Source of the DNA: Legionella bononiensis | GTDB taxonomy: Bacteria; Pseudomonadota; Gammaproteobacteria; Legionellales; Legionellaceae | DNA length: 64,000 nucleotides | Reading direction: 5' to 3' | Assembly: GCF_016786215.1 (NCBI RefSeq) | Contig: NZ_JADOBG010000022.1 | Location: 1 to 64,000 of the forward strand | Shown here: positions 46,988 to 55,286 of the stretch, piece by piece | Layout: the number at the start of each line of letters is the position of its first letter | How positions within the stretch are numbered: position 1 is the stretch's first letter | The notes under the pieces: generated by a model | Databases searched by the model: none | Told to the model about the DNA's origin: nothing | What the model saw: the letters and a program-made list of their open reading frames with translations, nothing else | Position numbers and translations under genes: made by a program

Positions 46988-48643
46988 CTAGCTCACTTTG
47001 CCCCAAGTGTCTTTTAAATCAACCACACGATGAAACGCCTGGACCTGTCCATCAACCACTTTATTTACGCAATAATAACCTAATCGCTCAAATTGAAACA
47101 CTTCGCCTTCAGATTGATTTGCGAGTCCGGGCTCACAAAATGCTTGCTGTGTTTGTAATGAATCATGATTTAAAAACTGAAGAAAATCGTCTTCCCGTGC
47201 AGGATTAGCATCATGAAACAACCTATCGTATTGATAAATGGTCACCGGATAAGCATGCGCACAGGATACCCAATGAATTACTCCTTTAACTTTACGATCT
47301 TCAGGATTCTTACCCAAAGTATTCGGATCATAGGTACAACGTAATTCTATAATTTCTCCCTGATCATCTCGTATTATCTTCTCGCACTTAATCACATAGG
47401 CATGGCGCAAACGGACTTCAGCTCCAGGAGACAGACGAAAATATTTTTTAGGAGGTTCTTCCATGAAATCAGAACGCTCAATATAAACTTCCCTTGAAAA
47501 AGGTAAATCTCTGCTTTCTGAATCAGGATCCTGCGGATAAAAATTGGATTTAATGAGTTCCACTTTATCTTCAGGATAATTTTCAATCACAATTTTAATC
47601 GGATCCATAACACATAACGCACGCTTCGCAGTTTTATTAAATTCTGCGCGCACACACTCTTCCAATACAGACATATCAATGACTGAATCACTACGTGAAA
47701 TACCTATAATCTCGCAAAATTGACGTATTGCTGCAGGTGGATAACCTCGTTTACGCATCCCTCTCAAGGTAGGTAACCGTGGATCATCCCAGCCAGAGAC
47801 TATATTTTTTTCTACCAGTTCACGTAATTTACGCTTGGAAGTCACTGTATGCGATAAATTTAAACGCGCAAACTCAGTCTGAACGGGTCGAGCTGGTAAG
47901 GGTAAATTATCAACCAACCAGTCATATAAAGGACGATGATCCTGAAACTCTAAAGTACACAGTGAATGAGTGATTTGTTCCAGAGCATCGGATATTGGAT
48001 GTGCGTAATCATACATGGGGTAAATACACCATTCATCACCAGTTCGTTGATGAGAAGCATGTCGGATACGATAGAGAACGGGATCACGCATATTCACATT
48101 TCCAGATTTCATATCAATCTTGGCTCTTAGAACATGGGTACCGTCTTCGAATTCTCCAGCCTTCATTCGGGTAAACAAATCGAGACTTTCTTCAATTGGC
48201 CGGTTTCTGTAGGGACTTTCTCGTCCAGGTTCCTGCAAGGTACCTCTATAAGCACGAATTTCTTCCATACTCAGACTGTCAACATAAGCCATATCTTTTT
48301 TAATTAAATAAACAGCCAAATCGTAAAGTTCATGATAATAATCAGAAGAATGGGTCATGTCACACCATTCAAACCCTAACCACCGGACATCATCAATGAT
48401 TGCATTGACGTATTCCTCTTCTTCTTTAATAGGATTTGTATCATCAAAACGCAGGAAACATTTACCTTTGAATTCTTCGGCCAAACCAAAATTCAAACAA
48501 ATCGATTTGGCATGTCCAACATGCAAATAGCCGTTAGGCTCAGGAGGAAATCGAGTCACCACTGATTGATGCTTGCCACTCGCCAGGTCATCGGTAATCA
48601 ATTGTCTTATAAAATGAGCCCTTTTATCTGTTAATTCTGTCAT
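46988..48643 (-). CDS. glnS: Glutaminyl-tRNA synthetase
   Basis: The 551-residue class I synthetase has the HIGH motif in RFPPEPNGYLHVGHAKSI and a KMSKS variant in TVTSKRKLRELV. It charges tRNA-Gln directly, so this organism does not rely solely on the amidotransferase route. It overlaps trpA by 4 bp (ATGA), suggesting translational coupling. Confidence 0.97.
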   Translation of the reverse strand: MTELTDKRAHFIRQLITDDLASGKHQSVVTRFPPEPNGYLHVGHAKSICLNFGLAEEFKGKCFLRFDDTNPIKEEEEYVNAIIDDVRWLGFEWCDMTHSSDYYHELYDLAVYLIKKDMAYVDSLSMEEIRAYRGTLQEPGRESPYRNRPIEESLDLFTRMKAGEFEDGTHVLRAKIDMKSGNVNMRDPVLYRIRHASHQRTGDEWCIYPMYDYAHPISDALEQITHSLCTLEFQDHRPLYDWLVDNLPLPARPVQTEFARLNLSHTVTSKRKLRELVEKNIVSGWDDPRLPTLRGMRKRGYPPAAIRQFCEIIGISRSDSVIDMSVLEECVRAEFNKTAKRALCVMDPIKIVIENYPEDKVELIKSNFYPQDPDSESRDLPFSREVYIERSDFMEEPPKKYFRLSPGAEVRLRHAYVIKCEKIIRDDQGEIIELRCTYDPNTLGKNPEDRKVKGVIHWVSCAHAYPVTIYQYDRLFHDANPAREDDFLQFLNHDSLQTQQAFCEPGLANQSEGEVFQFERLGYYCVNKVVDGQVQAFHRVVDLKDTWGKVS

Positions 48644-49458
48644 ACTTTTTTTCCATTATTATCTATTGCCTGACGCATGGAGCTGATTAAAGTTGCTCCA
48701 GCCTGTGCTGCGTTTTTATTTGATTCATATGCTTCCAGAATCGTAGTGATTAGCGCAGCCCCTACAATAACGCCGTCAGCAAAACCTGAAACCTCTGCAG
48801 CCATTTCAGGAGTTTTTATCCCAAAGCCTACCATTAAAGGGAGGCCGGTTTGCGCTTTACGTTTTTGATACTCTGCTTTTAAGGAAGACATTTCCAGTGT
48901 ATCGGAACCCGTTACACCTTTTAAAGAAACATAATACAGATAACCTTTAGCATATTGATTTATCAATTCCATTCGTTCTGCTGAAGTAGTGGGAGAACAT
49001 AGAAAAATACTGTATAAACCATGTTTTTCCCAAACTCTGGAGATACCCTCACCTTCTTCAGGAGGTAAATCAACCAGAATAGTACCATCTACTCCGGCCT
49101 CTACAGCATGTTGTGCAAACAAATCATAACCGTACTGTTCTATAGGATTTAAATACCCCATAATAATGACTGGAGTATCCTTATCGCTTTGTCGAAATAC
49201 CTTAACCATCTCAAGAACATCGCTACAATGTACTGATTGAGCCAGAGCACGTTCCATTGCATGCTGAATCACAGGTCCTTCAGCCATAGGGTCAGAAAAA
49301 GGTATGCCAATTTCTAAAATATCTGCCCCTGCATCTACCAATGCATGCATCAGCTCAACTGTACTATCAGGATGAGGATCCCCTGCTGTAAGGTAGGGAC
49401 TCAACATTGTTCTGCCGTTGGCTTTCATATTCGCCAGAGTTTTATCAATTCGGTTCAT
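48640..49458 (-). CDS. trpA: Tryptophan synthase alpha chain
   Basis: The 272-residue TIM barrel converts indole-3-glycerol phosphate to indole. The catalytic glutamate is in ADILEIGIPFSDPMAEGP, with the aspartate in VDGTILVDLPPEE. It lies 147 bp downstream of trpB, an unusually wide gap for this pair, and overlaps glnS by 4 bp. Confidence 0.97.
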   Translation of the reverse strand: MNRIDKTLANMKANGRTMLSPYLTAGDPHPDSTVELMHALVDAGADILEIGIPFSDPMAEGPVIQHAMERALAQSVHCSDVLEMVKVFRQSDKDTPVIIMGYLNPIEQYGYDLFAQHAVEAGVDGTILVDLPPEEGEGISRVWEKHGLYSIFLCSPTTSAERMELINQYAKGYLYYVSLKGVTGSDTLEMSSLKAEYQKRKAQTGLPLMVGFGIKTPEMAAEVSGFADGVIVGAALITTILEAYESNKNAAQAGATLISSMRQAIDNNGKKV

Positions 49459-49605
49459 ATAGTACCTAAATTAGTATCAAACAAACTTCAATCCAAAATC
49501 AGCCGTCCCAACCCTCATGGGTTCAACAAGACCAGGAGTAAAATACAAGCTGTAAATTGTATTCACAAATCCAGTCTATTACTCAGAACGAGATTTTAAG
49601 TTCCA

Positions 49606-50805
49606 TTAAACTGTAATTCCATCAATAGATGCCACTGTATGCATGTCTTTATCACCACGTCCTGATAAATTGACTATGATACGTTGGCTTTTAGTCATGG
49701 TTTTCGCTAATTTCATTGCATAAGCAAGGGCATGACTGGATTCCAGTGCCGGTATTATCCCTTCAATGCGCGTTAAAGTCCGAAATGCTTCCAGAGCTTC
49801 ATCATCATTAATTGCAACGTATTTAACCCGTCCGGTATCTTTTAAATAGGCATGCTCAGGACCAACCCCTGGATAATCAAGACCTGCCGAGACAGAATGA
49901 GTATCTTTAATTTGCCCATAATCATCACAAAGCAAATAAGTTCTATTACCGTGTAATACACCTGGTTTTCCTTCAATTAAAGAAGCCGAATGTTCTCCCG
50001 TTTCCAAACCTTTTCCACCAGCCTCAACACCATAAATGGCCACAGACCCATCATTTAAAAAAGGATAAAATAATCCTATTGCATTAGACCCCCCTCCGAC
50101 ACAGGCAACGAGTGCATCGGGTAATTGCCCTGTTTTTTCAAGACATTGTTCTCGAGCTTCCACACCAATTACGGTCTGAAAATCTCTAACCATTTGAGGA
50201 TAAGGATGAGGCCCTGCTACAGTTCCAATGATATAAAAAGTATCATCAACATGACTTACCCAATCTCTCATTGCCTCATTTAATGCATCTTTAAGGGTTT
50301 TTGATCCAGAGGTCACAGGAACGACTTCGGCGCCCAATAGTTTCATACGATAAACATTACTGGATTGCCGTTTAATATCTTCCGACCCCATATAAACAAC
50401 ACATTCAAATCCAAGCTTTGCAGCTACGGTTGCTGATGCTACGCCGTGTTGTCCCGCTCCTGTTTCCGCAATAATTCGGGTTTTTCCCATACGTTTGGCA
50501 AGCAAGGCCTGCCCTACTGTATTATTTATTTTATGAGCGCCAGTATGATTCAGATCTTCTCTTTTAAGATAAATCTGCGCGCCGCCTACCATTTTACTTA
50601 AACGATCGGCATGGTAGAGAGGATTGGGACGCCCAACATAATCTCTTAATTCAGAATGCAATTCAGCTAAAAACTCCGGATCATTACGGAATTTGGTATA
50701 AGCCTCGTCCAACTGTTTCAGTGCAAACATCAACGTGTCAGCTACAAATATACCGCCATAAGGACCAAAATGCCCTTGTTTATCAGGAAGTTCTTTAGTA
50801 CTCAT
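49606..50805 (-). CDS. trpB: Tryptophan synthase beta chain
   Basis: The 399-residue PLP enzyme joins indole and serine. The PLP lysine is in [19 protein letters not shown], and GGGSNAIG binds the phosphate. I chose the ATG at 50805, which overlaps the trpF stop as ATGA; an ATG at 50817 would sit inside trpF without benefit. The order truA-trpF-trpB-trpA is common in gammaproteobacteria where trp genes are split. Confidence 0.97.
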   Translation of the reverse strand: MSTKELPDKQGHFGPYGGIFVADTLMFALKQLDEAYTKFRNDPEFLAELHSELRDYVGRPNPLYHADRLSKMVGGAQIYLKREDLNHTGAHKINNTVGQALLAKRMGKTRIIAETGAGQHGVASATVAAKLGFECVVYMGSEDIKRQSSNVYRMKLLGAEVVPVTSGSKTLKDALNEAMRDWVSHVDDTFYIIGTVAGPHPYPQMVRDFQTVIGVEAREQCLEKTGQLPDALVACVGGGSNAIGLFYPFLNDGSVAIYGVEAGGKGLETGEHSASLIEGKPGVLHGNRTYLLCDDYGQIKDTHSVSAGLDYPGVGPEHAYLKDTGRVKYVAINDDEALEAFRTLTRIEGIIPALESSHALAYAMKLAKTMTKSQRIIVNLSGRGDKDMHTVASIDGITV

Positions 50806-51431
50806 TCTTTGCCCCATAATGCCTTCATAAACCGACTCATTTTTTGATAATCTTTTACCCCAGGCGATGCCTCAATTCCGCTACATACATCTACTGCATA
50901 AGGCCTATGTAGCTTAATAGCATCCATAATATTCAATTCATTAAGCCCACCTGCCAAAATATAAGGTTTTGTTAGATTATCAGGAATAATATTCCAGTTA
51001 AAAGTTAACCCCGTACCGCCTCTACAACTTTGTGTAGCAGTGTCTAAAAGTACAGCGCGAGCACTATGAAATTCATCTGCGACGTGGAGTATGTGACTGG
51101 ATGATTTCGGGTGTGCTGCTTTTATGTATGGGACTTTAAACTCCTGACAAAACTCAGGAGACTCATCACCATGAAACTGCAATAATGTAACTGGCAGTTC
51201 ATCAAGTATCTGATGAACAGTGCTCTTGTCCGGATTAACCAACACGGCAACTGCATCGATAAAAGGCGGGAGATTTTTTAATAGGATCCCGGCCTGCTCA
51301 ATACTGACGTATCGTGAACTCTTGGGATAAAAAATCAATCCAATAGCATCAACTCCCAAGCTGATGGCATGAGCTATATCCTCATTACGTGTCATCCCAC
51401 ACATTTTGACTCGTATACGAGTTTGATTCAA
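50802..51431 (-). CDS. trpF: Phosphoribosylanthranilate isomerase
   Basis: The 209-residue TIM-barrel enzyme has the catalytic cysteine in [16 protein letters not shown], and [11 protein letters not shown] and [15 protein letters not shown] bind the substrate phosphate. The start is TTG at 51431, immediately after the truA stop, with GGGAG seven bases upstream. It overlaps trpB by 4 bp. Confidence 0.96.
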   Translation of the reverse strand: MNQTRIRVKMCGMTRNEDIAHAISLGVDAIGLIFYPKSSRYVSIEQAGILLKNLPPFIDAVAVLVNPDKSTVHQILDELPVTLLQFHGDESPEFCQEFKVPYIKAAHPKSSSHILHVADEFHSARAVLLDTATQSCRGGTGLTFNWNIIPDNLTKPYILAGGLNELNIMDAIKLHRPYAVDVCSGIEASPGVKDYQKMSRFMKALWGKE

Positions 51432-52220
51432 TTATTTCTCCCAAAGAAATAAGGGGCCCGGATTATTTTGTAAAACGCCAAATTCTGAAGGATAAGCTAC
51501 CTGAACCAGATATAAACCATAAGAAGGGGCAGTTTCAGCTCCCAATTTTCGATCTCTGGCATGTAAAACCTCTTCAACCCAAGACACAGGATGTTTATTA
51601 GAGCCTACTGAAATCAATACACCTGCTATATTGCGCACCATATGGTGTAAAAAAGCATTTGCAGTAATATCAATTATGACTAACTCACCTGATCGGCTCA
51701 CTTGTATCTGGTGTATATTTCGCATCGGTGTTTTAGATTGACATTCTACAGAACGAAAAGAAGTATAATCATTCTCACCTAATAATTTTTGCGCCCCTTC
51801 ATGCATAAGCCGGTGATCCAGTTGCCTGTATTGCCAAGTGACATTGCTACGTAATAAAGCCGGACGTATCGGACCATTATAAATTACATAACGATATCTC
51901 CTGCTGGTAGCGGAGTAACGAGCATGAAAAGTGTCTTTCATCTCCTTTCCCCATTTAACACAGATGTCTTTAGGCAAAAAAGAGTTCGCGCCATGAATCC
52001 AGGCACGTATAGTACGCTCCTTTTCACAATCAAAATGGATAACCTGATTTGTCGCATGAACACCGGTATCTGTTCTACCTGCGCAAACAACAGAGATAGT
52101 ACTATCTGCAACCTTTGACAAAGCATGCTCAACGGACTGTTGAACAGTATGCAAGCCTGTCTGTGCTTGCCAACCATGATATTGGCTTCCATCGTATTCG
52201 ACCACTAAGGCAATACGCAT
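51432..52220 (-). CDS. truA: tRNA pseudouridine(38-40) synthase TruA
   Basis: The 262-residue enzyme modifies positions 38-40 of the tRNA anticodon arm. The catalytic aspartate is in VCAGRTDTGVHATNQV. YDGSQYHGWQAQ is the typical N-terminus. It abuts trpF and lies 215 bp downstream of fimV, as in many gammaproteobacteria (fimV-truA-trpF). Confidence 0.97.
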   Translation of the reverse strand: MRIALVVEYDGSQYHGWQAQTGLHTVQQSVEHALSKVADSTISVVCAGRTDTGVHATNQVIHFDCEKERTIRAWIHGANSFLPKDICVKWGKEMKDTFHARYSATSRRYRYVIYNGPIRPALLRSNVTWQYRQLDHRLMHEGAQKLLGENDYTSFRSVECQSKTPMRNIHQIQVSRSGELVIIDITANAFLHHMVRNIAGVLISVGSNKHPVSWVEEVLHARDRKLGAETAPSYGLYLVQVAYPSEFGVLQNNPGPLFLWEK

Positions 52221-52435
52221 TCAATTTTCCTGATAAAAAGGGTCAATTTATATTACCCCATTTATTTTGTCTATATCTAGATGATGGTTTATGTCAGATT
52301 CTGGGAATACAGTTTTTATTTTTTATGAATTATACAAAAACCGATGATATTTAGTTTAAAATTTAATCATTTAACATGGGCGCATTTCGCATAGACTCAA
52401 TTAGTCTTGATGAGCTTTAAAAGGCTACTTTCATC

Positions 52436-54946
52436 TCATCTGCCTTTTATTTGTTCCAACAAGCCCTTAGCCTCTGCTTTTTGTTGTTCACTACCGTACT
52501 CCAGTACTTCCTCCAGAGAATGTCTGGCAGATTCAAAATCATCCATTCCAATATAGGTTTTTGCAAGATCCAACAAGGTGTTGAGTGCCTTGGTGCTTTT
52601 TAATGGATTAGCAGACTCATTATTTATTTCGGATTCTGGAGTGATGGATGATTCATCAGTTAAAGGACTATCATCCGAGTTTATTTTTTCCTGTGATGGA
52701 TCTACAAAAAAATCGGTAATTGATTTATCCAAGTCGACATCAGGAGTTTTAGTAACCGATGCATCCACTGGAGTATCGACGGTATCAATCTGATGGGGGC
52801 TCACTTGAGTACTGAATGAGTCTGTCAGGTGCTCTCCTTCACCTTTATCCTCATCAACTGGCTTATCACCACGATCACTCACTGGCCTGTCTGATAAAGA
52901 CGAAACAAAATCCAAAGACATGTCTTTATCTGGATCTTCATAAGCTTTATCTTCAGTAGATGGTTTCGTCGATTGTTCCTTCAGAACCTCATGCAATCCT
53001 GCCTCAAACTCCAACACATCGTGTTCTGGCATTTCTTCATCACTGGCTGAATCAGTTTGTATTTCATGAACAGGTTCATCGGGTTGTTTCTCATTCTGTG
53101 TGGGATGAACCTCAATAAGAGAACGCTCCGGTTGCTCTGCATTCGACTGTTCTGGAGTAACAGATTCTTCAGGTCTAGTTTTAACAACGCCTTCGTAAGA
53201 TTCAATTACGCTATTGTGTTCTTCCTTATGAGATTCGTCCTTTGATGCCAGTTCAATTATCGGTTCATTCAATGTCTCTTTCTTTTTTCTGCCTGGACGT
53301 TTTTTAATTACTTTTTCCGGAGAAACCTCGGTTTCAGGCGTCGCTTCATGTTCAATCCCTGACACATTTTGCTCAGTTTCCGGCTCTTTTTTCACTTCAG
53401 TCAAAATCTCTTTATTGTCATTATCCACCACTTCCGCTTTTGTTTGTTCTCCCTGAGAATCAGCGGGAACAGCTTCAGGATTGGATTGAGACTCAGTGAT
53501 CGACTCTTCAACTATTAATGGCACAGGCTTGACCAAAGGAGTAAATGGCTTAGGCTCAATTGGAGTATCGGTTAAATAGGGAGATTCCTCGCTTTCTTGT
53601 TTTCGAAGTATGAAATACCAATAAGCAAATCCACCACCGCCTGCGGCTACAAGCAATAATAAAAAGAATGGCCAATAACTGGTGGTTGAATTACTGGAAT
53701 TTGAAGAACTTGCTTGAGCAGCCACTGCAACTCTTTGTTTCATCATCACTTTCATTTGAGCCTGCAATTGCTCCAATTCTTTGTCGCGCTTATCTAATTG
53801 TTGTTGTAATTTCTTATTTTGATCCTGCATTAAATGTAATTGTTCCATCAGTAACGCATTAGATTCTCTGACTGATTCAACCGCGGCGGTTGTAATGGAT
53901 AACTCAGCTCGGGTTGTTGCATCCCGATCACTATTCTGAGGGGAATTATTATTGGGCATGGATTGCTGTTGATTGGTATTCATTACAGGAAGCGCTGTAT
54001 TAACTGGAATCAGCTGTGAAGCAGATCCTTGGGTTGGTTCAGCCTGTATTATCATCTTGGGAATAGTCGGAATCTGCGAGTTATTCACAGGAGGACTGGA
54101 AGTTAGTGTTGTTCCATTCATATAAGGTGGCGATAAAACATGATTTACAGGCGTTTTCTCATTCCACGCCTTATCGTGCGCCATGACCTCTTCCGTGGCC
54201 AGATCCGCAGGTACCTGCATAATTTCTTCAGTACCAGGGATTATCAAACGTACCCCTACTTTTAAACCATTTAAATTACCCTCTATAAATGCATCAGGGT
54301 TTGCTCCCACAATAGCAAGAACAACTTGGGGTAGAATGATCTCTGAAGTTTTGTATCTTAATGCAATTTGCCACACATTTTCATTTGTAATTGTGGGCCC
54401 GTAAGTCGCTTTTTTCTTACTGTCATTTAAATTCAACGGATTATGTTCAACTTTAGTGCTTACTGCTTTATTAATAACGCCAGGCTCATAAGTATGTTTT
54501 TGTACCGTTTTATAATGTGTTGGACTACTTTGTGCGGTAGTGGAGACCAATTGATACCCCGGAGGGTCTAACAATACCGTATAGGCTTTATATAACTGCC
54601 CTTGCGGCCAGGTTAAATCAACAACCAATTCGATATAAGGTTCTGTCATTCGTTCCTGGGATTGAACCAGGATGATGTATTTACCTTGCGCGTTTTTTTC
54701 AATTCTAAAGCTGAGTAAAGATAATATAGCGGTACGCTCAATTCCAACTTCATCAAAATTTTCAGGATCAGCCAACCCAACCCTGATTCCAGGCAAGGGC
54801 GTTGATCCAACATCAATTAATTCTATTTCCGCAGAAAAGGGTTGATCAAGAGCTGACTTTACTGTCATGTTTCCCAAACCTATAGCATGAAGAGACATAG
54901 GTAGAGTTAACGCGAATATAGCCGCATGCAGAACAGTTTTTTTCAA
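52436..54946 (-). CDS. fimV: FimV-like peptidoglycan-binding protein
   Basis: The 836-residue protein starts at TTG (54946) with GGAG six bases upstream. A signal peptide (1-21) is followed by the FimV N-terminal domain (GLGNMTVKSALDQPFSAEIEL). A LysM-type region (about 190-250), a coiled coil (about 355-405) and one membrane helix (FFLLLLVAAGGGGFAYWYF, about 425) follow. A very acidic linker leads to the FimV C-terminal TPR-like domain (LAKTYIGMDDFESARHSLEE). In Pseudomonas FimV organises polar type IV pilus machinery. It is first in the truA-trp strand. Confidence 0.93.
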   Translation of the reverse strand: MKKTVLHAAIFALTLPMSLHAIGLGNMTVKSALDQPFSAEIELIDVGSTPLPGIRVGLADPENFDEVGIERTAILSLLSFRIEKNAQGKYIILVQSQERMTEPYIELVVDLTWPQGQLYKAYTVLLDPPGYQLVSTTAQSSPTHYKTVQKHTYEPGVINKAVSTKVEHNPLNLNDSKKKATYGPTITNENVWQIALRYKTSEIILPQVVLAIVGANPDAFIEGNLNGLKVGVRLIIPGTEEIMQVPADLATEEVMAHDKAWNEKTPVNHVLSPPYMNGTTLTSSPPVNNSQIPTIPKMIIQAEPTQGSASQLIPVNTALPVMNTNQQQSMPNNNSPQNSDRDATTRAELSITTAAVESVRESNALLMEQLHLMQDQNKKLQQQLDKRDKELEQLQAQMKVMMKQRVAVAAQASSSNSSNSTTSYWPFFLLLLVAAGGGGFAYWYFILRKQESEESPYLTDTPIEPKPFTPLVKPVPLIVEESITESQSNPEAVPADSQGEQTKAEVVDNDNKEILTEVKKEPETEQNVSGIEHEATPETEVSPEKVIKKRPGRKKKETLNEPIIELASKDESHKEEHNSVIESYEGVVKTRPEESVTPEQSNAEQPERSLIEVHPTQNEKQPDEPVHEIQTDSASDEEMPEHDVLEFEAGLHEVLKEQSTKPSTEDKAYEDPDKDMSLDFVSSLSDRPVSDRGDKPVDEDKGEGEHLTDSFSTQVSPHQIDTVDTPVDASVTKTPDVDLDKSITDFFVDPSQEKINSDDSPLTDESSITPESEINNESANPLKSTKALNTLLDLAKTYIGMDDFESARHSLEEVLEYGSEQQKAEAKGLLEQIKGR

Positions 54947-55286
54947 TCAGAGCTCCATGCACACTGTGATAGATAGATATTTTTATTCATAAAAATTAAC
55001 ACTATATGCCGGTCTATTCAAGAAAACATCATAATATTCTAAAAGAAATATCAACTATTGTTTAATTACAATGCAATAAATTACTTATTAATTCACTCGT
55101 TACTATTTCCAAATCGACGCTCTTCTTACAAAAAAGTGATTTCAAATGAATGGATTATTTCAAGAAAATGACAATTGAATCAGTTACATTCCTCTGCCAA
55201 GTAGTTGTTTAGGATCTCTTAATGTTTATTTAATAAACAATATATATAATAAATATATACAAATAGTCATTCCGAGAAGGTATTTT
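54947..55286. other. Divergent region between fimV and the GT-B-like gene
   Basis: The 340 bp are very AT-rich. A PmrA-box-like site lies at 55218-55235. CGAGAAGG (55272-55279) is the ribosome site of the plus-strand gene. The fimV promoter should lie near 54970-55050 but is not clear. No gene is seen. Confidence 0.65.
55218..55235 (+). promoter_or_regulatory. PmrA-box-like site upstream of the GT-B-like gene
   Basis: CTTAATGTTTATTTAATA has two TTAAT half-sites 11 bp apart (55219 and 55230). It ends 51 bp before the start codon. It matches the minus-strand site at 32057-32074 at 17 of 18 bases. Confidence 0.65.
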
